NCBI RefSeq assembly: GCF_029258575.1 | Contig: NZ_JARHYI010000130.1 | Location: 1-35,354 of the forward strand | Direction of reading: 5' to 3' | DNA from: Brachyspira sp. | GTDB taxonomy: Bacteria; Spirochaetota; Brachyspiria; Brachyspirales; Brachyspiraceae | Length of the DNA: 35,354 nt | Notes under the pieces: model-generated | The model's database searches: none | What the model was told of the DNA's origin: nothing | The model's input: the letters and a program-made list of their open reading frames with translations, nothing else | Made by a program: the position numbers and the translations under genes | Shown here: positions 18,143-28,166 of the stretch, one piece after another | Layout of the letters: every line of letters begins with the position of its first letter | Numbering within the stretch: the first letter of the stretch is position 1

Positions 18143-19732
18143 TTATTCATCAGACCACATTCTTTCTACTTTTGATATTCCTATTATATCGAAACATATT
18201 CCAAGTATTTTTTTTACTGATTTAATAAGAGTGAGTCTTTCCTGTCTTATTTCATTATTGTCCTCAAGTACTATATTATCATAATAGAATCTATGCAAAG
18301 CACTAGCAAGATCATAAGTATAATTTATAAGAGTATAAACTTCTAAAGATTTAGCCGCTTCATATATTTCATCGGGAAATCTCAATATCATTTTCGTTAA
18401 TTTTAATGAACTTTCATTAGCTATCTTTGAAATATCAAAAGCCTTATTGTTATCATAAGACATATTTTTTTCTTCTAGTTTGAAGAATATATTACAAATT
18501 CTAGCATAAGCATATTGAACATAATAAACAGGATTATCATTATCTTTTTTCTTAGCAAGCTCCAAATCAAAATCAAGAGAACTAGAATATGAACGCATAA
18601 GAAGGAAATATCTAGTAGGATCGACACCTATTTCATCGATAACATCTTCAAGACTTATCATATCTCCTGTTCTTTTACTCATTCTCACAAGTTCATTTCC
18701 TCTGTAAAGACGAACCAATTGTCCTAGTATTACTTTCAAAGAGGCAGTATCTTTACTAACAGCCCTAACAGCAGCAGTGATTCTAGGTACATATCCATGA
18801 TGATCAGCACCCAATATATTTATCAAATAATTATAACCTCTGTCAATTTTATTTTTATGATAAGTTATATCTGGGGCAAAATATGTATAAGTACCATTAC
18901 TCTTTTTCACAACTCTATCTTTATCATCTCCGTATTTTGTACTTTTGAACCAAACAGCATTATCTTCCTCAAATAAAAGTTTTTCTTTATCAAGAAAGTC
19001 CATAGTTTTTTCTAATTCTCCGCCTTCTCTTATTTTTAATTCAGAGGCATAATTGTCCATATAGGTACCGAATCTTTCTAATAATTTTTTCTGGCTTTCT
19101 AATATAATATCTTTCGGAATACCTTCCTGAGCAGCAACATCTTTTATATATGAGCCATGATATCCGTCTTCTGGAATCTCTTTTCCTTCTTTTACAGCAT
19201 TAACACTTTCATTTAATTTAGTTATTTGCTCTCCTGCATCATTAACATAAAACTCCTGATAAACATCATGTCCTACATATTTTAATATATTTGATAATGC
19301 ACTTCCAATAGCCGCCCATCTTCCATGACCTATATGAAGAGGACCTGTAGGATTGGCACTTACATATTCTACTAATATTTTCTTTTTATCTTCTGCAGTG
19401 TTTTTACCATAATCATTATTATTTAATAATTCATTAATACATTCATTTATATAGCTATGTGATAAAGTTAAATTAATAAATCCTGGTTTTGCTACTTCTA
19501 TTTTTTCAAAATATTTTTTATCTATTTTTTCAGCTATGGAGTTTGCTATTTCAAGAGGATTTTTTTTAAGTACTTTAGCAAGTCTCATAGCAGTAGGACA
19601 AGCATAATCGCCGAACTTATCATCTACTGCATATCCAATTTCTACATAAGATTCGATATTTTCAATATTTGTATCTTTTAAATATTCTTTAAGTGTTTCT
19701 TTTAGGATATTTGAGATAATAGTTTTTAGCAT
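18143..19732 (-). CDS. argS: Arginyl-tRNA synthetase
   Basis: [30 protein letters not shown] (HIGH), [21 protein letters not shown] (KMSKS-like), DALA-type C-terminus. Confidence 0.95.
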   Translation of the reverse strand: MLKTIISNILKETLKEYLKDTNIENIESYVEIGYAVDDKFGDYACPTAMRLAKVLKKNPLEIANSIAEKIDKKYFEKIEVAKPGFINLTLSHSYINECINELLNNNDYGKNTAEDKKKILVEYVSANPTGPLHIGHGRWAAIGSALSNILKYVGHDVYQEFYVNDAGEQITKLNESVNAVKEGKEIPEDGYHGSYIKDVAAQEGIPKDIILESQKKLLERFGTYMDNYASELKIREGGELEKTMDFLDKEKLLFEEDNAVWFKSTKYGDDKDRVVKKSNGTYTYFAPDITYHKNKIDRGYNYLINILGADHHGYVPRITAAVRAVSKDTASLKVILGQLVRLYRGNELVRMSKRTGDMISLEDVIDEIGVDPTRYFLLMRSYSSSLDFDLELAKKKDNDNPVYYVQYAYARICNIFFKLEEKNMSYDNNKAFDISKIANESSLKLTKMILRFPDEIYEAAKSLEVYTLINYTYDLASALHRFYYDNIVLEDNNEIRQERLTLIKSVKKILGICFDIIGISKVERMWSDE

Positions 19733-19847
19733 ATGCTCTCCGTAAAGTTTAAAATATTTTTTAATATATAGAGTATATCAAAGATTATAAGTTCTGCAAG
19801 TATAATTTTGATATGTTACAAATTATTTTAATTCCTAAATAAATCTT

Positions 19848-19931
19848 GGGCGGGTATGCTTTTATGAATAGGTACTAAAAAATAATAAAGTTAGAATAGT
19901 AAATAAAAGTAAAAAATATAAAAGGGAGGGG
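19848..19931 (+). repeat. Copy F of the ~85-bp G-end element
   Basis: Head CTTGGGCGGGTATGC, tail AAAAGGGAGGGGAATGT; 84 bp. Confidence 0.8.
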
Positions 19932-19962
19932 AATGTGAAGAAAGTTAAAAATTTAAATTACA

Positions 19963-20049
19963 CCCCCCACCCTTTAAATTCAAAAACTTTATTCAGTAAT
20001 TAAAACTTTCATTTTTCTTAACACTAAAAAAGAATTATTACACCCACCC
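19963..20049 (-). repeat. Copy G of the ~85-bp G-end element (inverted relative to F)
   Basis: ACACCCCCCACCCTTTAAA ... ACACCCACCCAAGCTAG; about 85-87 bp. Confidence 0.8.
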
Positions 20050-20119
20050 AAGCTAGTTTTAATTAAAAAATATTTTTTTACCACAAGTTGCTATATAACT
20101 TAATTTTTTTATTCTCATT

Positions 20120-22099
20120 CTAATAATCAAAAGCATCTTCATCTATATCCATATAGTTTCCAGAATAATAATTAGCTTTCTCTTTAATTAGCATTAGTTT
20201 TTTAGGTATTTCCATCAGGAATGATGAAGGAATTTGCTCCATTATTCCAGTACTAATTCTTCTTCTTTTAGAGTATGTGAGATAAAGTTTTCTTTTAGCT
20301 CTAGTAATTCCAACATAACAAAGCCTTCTCTCTTCATCAATACCTTTCTCCTCTTCAAGTGAAAAATAATGAGGAAAAACTCCCTGCTCCAAACCAGTAA
20401 TAAATACAACATCAAATTCTAATCCTTTAGCATTATGAATAGTCATAAGAGTTACATAATCTTCTTTTTCATCATCTGTATTTATATCCCTGTAAAGAGT
20501 ATTCTCCTCAAGAAATGTTATAAGAGTTGCATTAGGCTCTGTTTCTTTATAATCATAAAAACCTCTGAAAAGCTCTTTTATATTTTCTTCTGCTGTTATT
20601 TTTCTCTCATCGCCTTCACTTTTAAATATTGAGAAATAATCTATATCATTTAAAAATTCAAAAAATAATATTTCTATATGAATACCGTCTTCATTTATGA
20701 TATTTTCTTTTATTTTAACAGCATATTCTTCTATTATATTTTTATATGCCTTTATATTGGAACAAGCCTTTTTGGAAAGATTAGATTCATCAATATAATC
20801 AATAGCTTCATAAAGCGTAATTTTCCTTGATGCAGCAAAAGTCTCAAAATTATCTATACTTTTATTTCCTATTCCTCTAGGTGGAGTATTAATAGTTCTT
20901 CTAACACTAAAATTATCTCCAAACCCTGTCATAAGTCTTAAAAAAGAAATAGAATCTTTTATCTCAATACGCTCAAAAAAACCAACCCCTCCTATTATTT
21001 TGTAGTTTATAGAATGAAGTTTTAATTCTTTTTCATAAGATCTAGATTGGCTATTAGTTCTAAACAATATTACAATATCTCTAGCCTCAAAACCATTATC
21101 AAATAAATATTCTATTTCATTAACTACGCTTCTAGCCTCTTCTAAATCATTATAGCAAATCCAATTTTCTATTTTAAACTCATTAGGCTTTTTAGAAAAT
21201 ACATTCTTTTTATGTCTGTTTGTATTATTTTTTATTATATTCAAAGCTGCCTCAACAATATCTTTAGGGCATCTATAATTTTCTTCAAGACGAACTATTT
21301 TAGTATTGGGATAATCCTTTTCAAAATCAAGTATATTTAAAACATCAGCACCTCTAAATGCATATATACTCTGATCATCATCACCAACTACAGTTAAATC
21401 ATTGCCAGCATCTTGAGTTAATAATTTTATAAGTTTATATTGCTGAGGATTAGTGTCCTGAAACTCATCTACTAAAATATATTTCAATTTGTTTCTATAA
21501 TAATTAAGAACCTTTTTTTCTTGCTCAAATAGTTTTATCGTATTTAATATAAGATCGTCAAAATCCATCACATTTTCATTAATCTCATATTCAATGTATT
21601 TTTTATAAACATTTTCAAAAATATCTCTATCAAAAACTATACCATCTTGCATATCATTTTTAATAGCTGATATAAATTTATTAATTAATTTTGGAGTTAT
21701 ACTTTTTGGTACTTCTTGTTCTTTCATTATTTTCTTTATTATAGATGCTTTATCTCCTTCATCTAAAATAAGAAAATTAGATTTATATCCTAAAAAATGT
21801 GCATTCTCTTTTAATATTCTAAGGCATGCAGAATGGAAAGTTCTTATAAATAATCTGCTTGGTTTAATATCTGGAAGTAAATCACAAACTCTTTGTTTCA
21901 TCTCATGAGCGGCTTTATTTGTAAAAGTAACTGCCATTATATTTTCAGGAAGTACTCCAAGTTCATTGATAAGATAAGCTATTTTTCTAGTAATTACTAA
22001 AGTTTTTCCGCTTCCAGCTCCTGCAAGTAAAAGCAAGGGAGTTCCTGTATGAAGAATTCCTTCTCTTTGAACTTCGCTTACATTTTCAAGTATATTCAT
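20120..22099 (-). CDS. UvrD/PcrA/Rep-type superfamily 1 DNA helicase
   Basis: LLAGAGSGKTLVITRKIAYL, AVTFTNKAAHEMKQR, DEFQDTNPQQYKLI, VGDDDQSIYAFRGAD, VTLMTIHNAKGLEFDVVFITG. Confidence 0.95.
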   Translation of the reverse strand: MNILENVSEVQREGILHTGTPLLLLAGAGSGKTLVITRKIAYLINELGVLPENIMAVTFTNKAAHEMKQRVCDLLPDIKPSRLFIRTFHSACLRILKENAHFLGYKSNFLILDEGDKASIIKKIMKEQEVPKSITPKLINKFISAIKNDMQDGIVFDRDIFENVYKKYIEYEINENVMDFDDLILNTIKLFEQEKKVLNYYRNKLKYILVDEFQDTNPQQYKLIKLLTQDAGNDLTVVGDDDQSIYAFRGADVLNILDFEKDYPNTKIVRLEENYRCPKDIVEAALNIIKNNTNRHKKNVFSKKPNEFKIENWICYNDLEEARSVVNEIEYLFDNGFEARDIVILFRTNSQSRSYEKELKLHSINYKIIGGVGFFERIEIKDSISFLRLMTGFGDNFSVRRTINTPPRGIGNKSIDNFETFAASRKITLYEAIDYIDESNLSKKACSNIKAYKNIIEEYAVKIKENIINEDGIHIEILFFEFLNDIDYFSIFKSEGDERKITAEENIKELFRGFYDYKETEPNATLITFLEENTLYRDINTDDEKEDYVTLMTIHNAKGLEFDVVFITGLEQGVFPHYFSLEEEKGIDEERRLCYVGITRAKRKLYLTYSKRRRISTGIMEQIPSSFLMEIPKKLMLIKEKANYYSGNYMDIDEDAFDY

Positions 22100-22255
22100 A
22101 AATTAAACCTTTATTAAAACTTATTTTAGAAAAGTTTATTAATTATATTGTATATTTTTTATATGTACAACTTCTTTTGATAAAAAAGTTATAAAAAGAA
22201 TTTATTGTAATTTTATCAATTAAGATTAAAACAGAATTATAAACAATAAAACTTA

Positions 22256-22834
22256 TTAATACAAAATTATACCTAAAGCAGCAGATATTAATATAATAAC
22301 CAAAATAGGAACTTTTTTTATCTTTAAAAATATTGATAAGGCAAATATAAATATGCCTATAGGGCTGATATATTTAAAAATTTCTTGAATAAAATCAATA
22401 TTTCTTAAAATAGAATTTTCAGTAAGTTTCACAAAAAAAGCATCTTTAGTAAAAGTTACAACAGCCGAAGTTATTAAAGCAACTGCACATACTCTAAGGG
22501 CATTCATTATACTATTAAACTGTTCATTATCTTTCAATTTATAGAAACATTTTGATACTATCATTGTAATAAAAAAAGCAGGCATAAATATTCCCAATGT
22601 AGCAAATGAAGAACCTAAAATTCCTGCAACTTCATAGCCTACAAAAGTAGCAGCATTCACAGCAATAGGTCCTGGAGTTATTTGAGATATTGCCACAAGA
22701 TTAGAAAACTCTGAAGAAGTTATCCAATTATATTCTTCTAATATTCCAAGAAGCAATGCTATTATGGCATATCCTCCGCCATAAGTAAAAAATCCTAATT
22801 TAGCAAATATGTAAAAAAGTTTAGCATATACCAT
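22256..22834 (-). CDS. Chromate transporter family protein (half-size ChrA)
   Basis: FFTYGGGYAIIALL, VAISQITPGPIAVNAATFVGYEVAGILGS. Confidence 0.88.
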   Translation of the reverse strand: MVYAKLFYIFAKLGFFTYGGGYAIIALLLGILEEYNWITSSEFSNLVAISQITPGPIAVNAATFVGYEVAGILGSSFATLGIFMPAFFITMIVSKCFYKLKDNEQFNSIMNALRVCAVALITSAVVTFTKDAFFVKLTENSILRNIDFIQEIFKYISPIGIFIFALSIFLKIKKVPILVIILISAALGIILY

Positions 22835-22848
22835 TTTTTTAGTCCGAA

Positions 22849-23466
22849 TTAATATTGTTTTTTTATAATATATTTATTGATAATATAATAACCCCATCCT
22901 ATAAGAGCAGAAATTAGAAGTGCATATATAACATTTAAATGCAAAAATACTACAGATATAAAACTTAATATAAAAAGTACTGCAGTGAATTTATTCTTTA
23001 TTACCTGTTTACCCATACTAAAAGCTGATAAAAGTATAAGCCCAGCAATAGCACCTCTAATACCTAAAAAAGCCTTATTAACATATATAGTATTTTGAAA
23101 TTTCTCAAATATAGGAGCTATCATAAGTATAATAATAAATGAAGGCATCATAACTCCAATACCTGCCATTATTCCACCAAATATACCCGCAACTTTAAAG
23201 CCAGTTAAAAGCGAAGTGTTTATAGCTATTACTCCGGGAATACTTTGAGAAAGGGCAAATATATCTATAATTTCATCTTTAGTTAAAAACTTTCTTTTAT
23301 TTACAAACTCATCTTCCATTATAGGAAGCATAGCAAGTCCGCCTCCTATAGTAACAAGACCTATATAAAAAAAAGAAAAAAACATTGTATACCAAGAAGG
23401 TTTCTTATTAGAGATATTTGCATCAATAGAATCTATATTTTTTTCATTATCCATAACACTATCCAA
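22849..23466 (-). CDS. Chromate transporter family protein (half-size ChrA)
   Basis: GLVTIGGGLAMLPIMEDEFV, FALSQSIPGVIAINTSLLTGFKVAGIFGG. Confidence 0.88.
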   Translation of the reverse strand: MDSVMDNEKNIDSIDANISNKKPSWYTMFFSFFYIGLVTIGGGLAMLPIMEDEFVNKRKFLTKDEIIDIFALSQSIPGVIAINTSLLTGFKVAGIFGGIMAGIGVMMPSFIIILMIAPIFEKFQNTIYVNKAFLGIRGAIAGLILLSAFSMGKQVIKNKFTAVLFILSFISVVFLHLNVIYALLISALIGWGYYIINKYIIKKQY

Positions 23467-23863
23467 ACAAAATACTTTTATAAAGTAATAAATTATATCA
23501 TATTATGTTATTGTCAATAGAAAATGAAAAAATTTTACTTTACATTTTATTTATATAATATTATTTAATATATGTAAAGTAAAGTAGAAATTCTAAAAAT
23601 TTGGTGGCTGTTAATATTTCTAATCGGTTTAAAAATTAAAAAATTTATTTAACACAGATTAAAGTTTTAAATTTAAAAAACTCAGCATATTATATGTAAA
23701 TAAAGTGTAAAAATACAACTTGAAATTTAAAATAAATAATATTGAAAAACTATCAAAAATTATATATAATTCTACTATAATCAAAGCTATTGCTATCATT
23801 TTATTTTTACATATTTTTATTTTATTTATTTTTATATATATAATAAAAGTAGGGAGCAAATAG

Positions 23864-24106
23864 ATGGAATACGATGTAGAATATTTGAAAAACCAAACTA
23901 ATATTAATTATGATAAAACTTTATGCTATTGTAAAAATGTATCATATAGAGATGCCTACAGATCTATAGCTGATAATAAAATTACAACATTAGAAGAAGT
24001 TGTAGAAAAAACTCAAGCCTCTACAGGTTGCGGCGGCTGTAAAGAACGTATTTTAAGCCTAATAGAATATGCCAAAACAAATAATTATGAACCTCTTAAT
24101 GTATAA
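23864..24106 (+). CDS. BFD-like [2Fe-2S]-binding protein
   Basis: LCYCKNVSYRDAYRSIADN...TLEEVVEKTQASTGCGGCKERI: CxC and CxxC arrangement. Confidence 0.85.
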   Translation: MEYDVEYLKNQTNINYDKTLCYCKNVSYRDAYRSIADNKITTLEEVVEKTQASTGCGGCKERILSLIEYAKTNNYEPLNV

Positions 24107-24125
24107 TATATAAATCGGCTTATTT

Positions 24126-24590
24126 ATGAATGAAAAAGTACTTAATACTTTAAAAGAACTTAGTATAGAATATAAAGAGTTTGAGGAGGCAGGTGCAACA
24201 AAAACTGTTGATGATGCTGCTAAAACTCTGAATATAGAAAGAGGACAGGTTGCTAAATCTATACTTGTAAAACCATCAAAAAAAGAACATTTTGCAATGA
24301 TAATAGCTTCAGGAGATAAAAAAATTTCTTCTAAAAAAATGCGTTCCTATTTTGAATGTAAAACCAGCTTTGCAAATGCAGAAGACACTTTTAAACTTAC
24401 AGGCTTTACTTTCGGAGGAGTATGCCCTTTCGGTATAGATAAAAATATTGATGTACTTGTAGATAAAAGTATGAAAAGATTTGAGGCACTTTATATAGCT
24501 TGCGGAAGCGACAGCTCTTTAGCTAAAATGACTTATGAAGAAATATTAGAAAAAATTTCTAATGTAGAAGTTGAACTCACAGAAGACTAA
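24126..24590 (+). CDS. YbaK/EbsC-family aminoacyl-tRNA deacylase-like protein
   Basis: KTVDDAAKTLNIERGQVAKSILVK, FTFGGVCPFGIDKNIDVLVD. Confidence 0.9.
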   Translation: MNEKVLNTLKELSIEYKEFEEAGATKTVDDAAKTLNIERGQVAKSILVKPSKKEHFAMIIASGDKKISSKKMRSYFECKTSFANAEDTFKLTGFTFGGVCPFGIDKNIDVLVDKSMKRFEALYIACGSDSSLAKMTYEEILEKISNVEVELTED

Positions 24591-24612
24591 TTTACTAATT
24601 AATTATTATAGT

Positions 24613-24651
24613 AAGTATATATATGGTTTAGGTATTCCCATATACTTATTT
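24613..24651 (+). terminator. Terminator after the YbaK-like gene
   Basis: AAGTATATATATGG...CCATATACTTATTTT hairpin. Confidence 0.65.
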
Positions 24652-24701
24652 TCAGGAGCTATAAAAATGGCTAAAGAATTAAAATAGCAGTTTTTTATCA
24701 A

Positions 24702-25871
24702 TTAATAAAATGATGAATTAACTATCAAATATCTATCCTTTCCTTTAGTGTTAACATCAGGATTATAAACTATATAAATATCATCACCAAGCTCAACATA
24801 TCTCAAAAGCGTATCATCTGACATAAAATCACCTTTAACATAAATAGCTGAACCAGGTGCCATAGGACAATTATACTGTATAGTAATAATTTTAGGCTTG
24901 GTTTCTATGTAACCTTTATATCCGTATAAACCGTTTCTGTCGTTTTTATAATTTGCCTCAAGCCAAGTAGCATAAAGCTCACTCCAATCTTTAAACTGCT
25001 TTATATTTTTATTTGCAGCATAAAGTATAGCCTTGTAAGTACCTTTATATTCATCAGGGGCATTTGCTATATCTTTATAAATTTCAAAACCATTTTTAGA
25101 ATGAAGCCCAAGCCAATACATAAATAAAGAAACTGTAGCATATTTATGCACTGTGTAGCCCTGATTCCAATTAAGAAAATAATCTCCTTTTGTTATTAAA
25201 TACATAGAATCGCTGTTATAATAATTAAGTCTGTTTGAAGGAACTTTTCCTCTGTATGCAATAACTGCCGCCTCGGATAATGCCTCATCAACCCATATAT
25301 CGAATGAACTGCTGCTTTTATTTTTAAGTTGACTGTAATGTATAACATGATGAAGTTCATGAGCTATAGTATTTACAACAGATTCTATATTATCCCATCC
25401 ATTTATATAATCCAAAAATATTATATTCTCATCATCATTTTTTATCTCTTCAAGCCCGTCCAAAATAGAATAACCCTGCATATAAGGTTTATCTCCTGTA
25501 TATCCGCCGTTAATATTCATTATCAAAAGAGTTAATCTTCCATTTAATTTGCCGTATAAATATTCTTCCATCTCATATATTTTTGATAATTCTGATATAA
25601 TGCTTTCTAATTCTCTTTCATTTATGTTTAATCCATTTTCCAAAAATATATCTATTTTGGAAGTTGAATATATATTTTTTGCTTTAAGAGTTTCTTTAGA
25701 ATAATTATTATTTATATATCTTACAGCATTAAAAGTTTTTTCTGTATTTTTTCCTTTATAAATATTATAACTTACAGGAGTTTTCAATACTTCATTTAGA
25801 GTACTGTATTCTTTGGCATTTAGAATAAATATATTGAATACAAATATAAACAGTATTAAATATTTTTTCAT
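24702..25871 (-). CDS. Secreted zinc metallopeptidase-like protein
   Basis: Signal peptide; HExxH motif in VVNTIAHELHHVIHYSQ with downstream WVDEALSEAA. Confidence 0.65.
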   Translation of the reverse strand: MKKYLILFIFVFNIFILNAKEYSTLNEVLKTPVSYNIYKGKNTEKTFNAVRYINNNYSKETLKAKNIYSTSKIDIFLENGLNINERELESIISELSKIYEMEEYLYGKLNGRLTLLIMNINGGYTGDKPYMQGYSILDGLEEIKNDDENIIFLDYINGWDNIESVVNTIAHELHHVIHYSQLKNKSSSSFDIWVDEALSEAAVIAYRGKVPSNRLNYYNSDSMYLITKGDYFLNWNQGYTVHKYATVSLFMYWLGLHSKNGFEIYKDIANAPDEYKGTYKAILYAANKNIKQFKDWSELYATWLEANYKNDRNGLYGYKGYIETKPKIITIQYNCPMAPGSAIYVKGDFMSDDTLLRYVELGDDIYIVYNPDVNTKGKDRYLIVNSSFY

Positions 25872-25955
25872 TATTGTAGCTCCTTATAAAATTATAATGC
25901 ATTTAATAATTAGTATCGGAAAATAATAAAAAACTGTTCATAAAAACTCGATAAA

Positions 25956-25994
25956 AAAAGACTTACCTATATAGGCAAGCCTTTTGATTTTTTA
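25956..25994 (-). terminator. Terminator of the DUF4234 gene
   Basis: Minus strand AAAAGGCTTGCCTATATAGGTAAGTCTTTTTTT, stem with G-U pairs then T-run. Confidence 0.75.
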
Positions 25995-26011
25995 GTATTA
26001 TTAATTTTATA

Positions 26012-26410
26012 TTATGATTCTATATTACTAGTAGTATTATCTGAATTATCACCAATACTATTCCAGATATTATTTAATTTATCCTGAAATATAGCAACAG
26101 TTACAGGAGATATAAAAAGTGCTAATATTACTAATAATATTGTATTGTCTTCGCTACTCTCCATTCCAACTTTTTTGGGCATTTCTGTATTAACCATTTT
26201 ACCATATTTATAAATCCAATAAAAAGTATATAAACCGCAGGTTACTATTGATAATATCAATTCTAATGTTGGATTTATATCTTCTCTTTCCATAAAATTT
26301 TTGATTTCTTCTGTGGTTTTATAAATCCAATAAATATAATATATTCCGCATGTAACTATAATTAAAACTACAATCATAGGAATACTTCTAACTGTTCCTT
26401 TATATATCAT
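26012..26410 (-). CDS. DUF4234-like small membrane protein
   Basis: Two internal repeats VTCGIYYIYWIYK / VTCGLYTFYWIYKYGK. Confidence 0.7.
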   Translation of the reverse strand: MIYKGTVRSIPMIVVLIIVTCGIYYIYWIYKTTEEIKNFMEREDINPTLELILSIVTCGLYTFYWIYKYGKMVNTEMPKKVGMESSEDNTILLVILALFISPVTVAIFQDKLNNIWNSIGDNSDNTTSNIES

Positions 26411-26539
26411 TAAACCTCCATGACATGTTTTTTATTGTGAGATAATTATATGTTATTTACTAAAATAGTCAATATATTAGAATATTATTTTACATTTTTC
26501 ATAGAGTATTCTTATTTTTTCAAAAGTTTTATATAACTA

Positions 26540-27898
26540 TCAATTTTGTTCTTCAAAAAATGTTTTATATATACTTTTAATAGCCTTATTTAGATCATTA
26601 TTTTTAATTCCTATCATAATACTAACTTCGCTTATTCCCTGATTAAGCATTTCTATATTGATATTACATTTCTCCATAGCATGCATAGCTCTAGCAGAAA
26701 CTCCTACACATTGCTGCATACCTTCTCCTACAAGCATAATCAAAGCAAGCCCATGTTCAAAATATATATTATCTACATTAAGTTCATCTCTTACTCTTTC
26801 ATATATACGCTTTTCTTTTTCAGGTGTAATTGCTGAATTTCTTACTATTACAGATATATTATCGATTCCAGAAGGAGCATGCTGATAAGGTATATTTTCA
26901 TTTTCTATTATTTCTAAAAGCTTTCTTCCAAAACCAACTTCCCTGTTCATTAAGTATTTACTAACATAAAGACATGAAAAATCATCTTCTCCAGAAACAC
27001 CAACTACAGGATTAACAGCCTTATTTCTATTTGCAACTATTTTAGTACCTTTAGCCGAAGGATTATTAGTATTAAGTATATGAACAGGTATATTTGCTTC
27101 ATAAACAGGCTGAAGTGCCTCTGCATGAAGAACATTAAATCCTCCATAGCTTAATTCTCTCATCTCTCTATATGTAAACTCATCTATCAATTTAGGATGA
27201 TCCACTATAGTAGGAGCAGCAGCAAATACACCATCTACATCAGTAAAGTTTTCATAAACTTCAGCTTGAACGGCTTTAGCTAATATGGCACCTGTAATAT
27301 CACTTCCTCCTCTAGGAAAAGTTACTATATCGCCTTTTTCTGTATATCCGAAAAATCCGGGGAATATCACTAAAGCATCTTCATCTTTTAATTTAGATAA
27401 ATTATCATAAGATTTTTCAAGTACAGTGGCATTACCAAATTCCTCTGAAAGTAAAAGTCCTGCATCTTTAGGATTCACATATTTTGCTTTTACTCCTATA
27501 GAATTAATATAAGCAGCCATTACTTTAGCAGATAAATCTTCTCCTAATGACTTAACCCCATCTATAAACTTTATTGCTATAGATTTATCTTCAGATATTC
27601 TTTTTAGAATATCATTTTGAATCTCTTCTAAAATATCATTAGAAAGGGAAAGTTCATCTATAATATTTTTGAATCTCTCTATAATAATCTTTAATTCTAA
27701 CTTTCCATCTTTTCCAGAAATAATAGTTTCAGCAAGAGTGATAAGCAAGTCGGTTACTTTAGTATCTTCTTTAATACTTTTACCAGGAGCTGATACAACT
27801 ATAATTTTTCTTTCCTTATCGGCTAGAATTATATCAACTACTTTTTTTATCTGACTTGCATTTACTACAGAAGAACCGCCAAATTTTGCAACTTTCAT
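26540..27898 (-). CDS. Aspartate kinase
   Basis: MKVAKFGGSSV, FPGFFGYTEKGDIVTFPRGGSDITGAILA, ACT domains at C-terminus. Confidence 0.94.
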   Translation of the reverse strand: MKVAKFGGSSVVNASQIKKVVDIILADKERKIIVVSAPGKSIKEDTKVTDLLITLAETIISGKDGKLELKIIIERFKNIIDELSLSNDILEEIQNDILKRISEDKSIAIKFIDGVKSLGEDLSAKVMAAYINSIGVKAKYVNPKDAGLLLSEEFGNATVLEKSYDNLSKLKDEDALVIFPGFFGYTEKGDIVTFPRGGSDITGAILAKAVQAEVYENFTDVDGVFAAAPTIVDHPKLIDEFTYREMRELSYGGFNVLHAEALQPVYEANIPVHILNTNNPSAKGTKIVANRNKAVNPVVGVSGEDDFSCLYVSKYLMNREVGFGRKLLEIIENENIPYQHAPSGIDNISVIVRNSAITPEKEKRIYERVRDELNVDNIYFEHGLALIMLVGEGMQQCVGVSARAMHAMEKCNINIEMLNQGISEVSIMIGIKNNDLNKAIKSIYKTFFEEQN

Positions 27899-28166
27899 TT
27901 TTACTTATCCTCCATAAAAATTTTAAAAATTAATATAATATATAACAGTATAAAATCACTTTTATTTTAATTACATATTTATAACAATCAGCTATTAAAT
28001 TTCGATAAATATTGAAATAAATTAAGTAAAATATTTATTTTATTAATATCAAAATATGATATATTAAATTGAAATATAATTAATAAAGCTATTTTTTATT
28101 CAATATATTGTGCAAATTTACGATACTTTAATATAATATTTATATACTTTGAAGATGTAATTAATT

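Noticed and set aside
23599-23665. Possible further degenerate element (TTTGGTGGCTGTTAATATTT and AATTTATTTAACACAGATTAAAG)
   Set aside because: Resembles head and inverted tail, but the G-tracts are lost and spacing does not match; too degraded to call.
23659-23859. 66-aa minus ORF upstream of the BFD-like gene
   Set aside because: Low-complexity Ile/Phe/Leu translation of an AT-rich intergenic region, without RBS.
24652-24687. Mini-ORF ATGGCTAAAGAATTAAAATAG (MAKELK) after an AGGAGC
   Set aside because: Six codons only; probably a remnant or chance; no further support.
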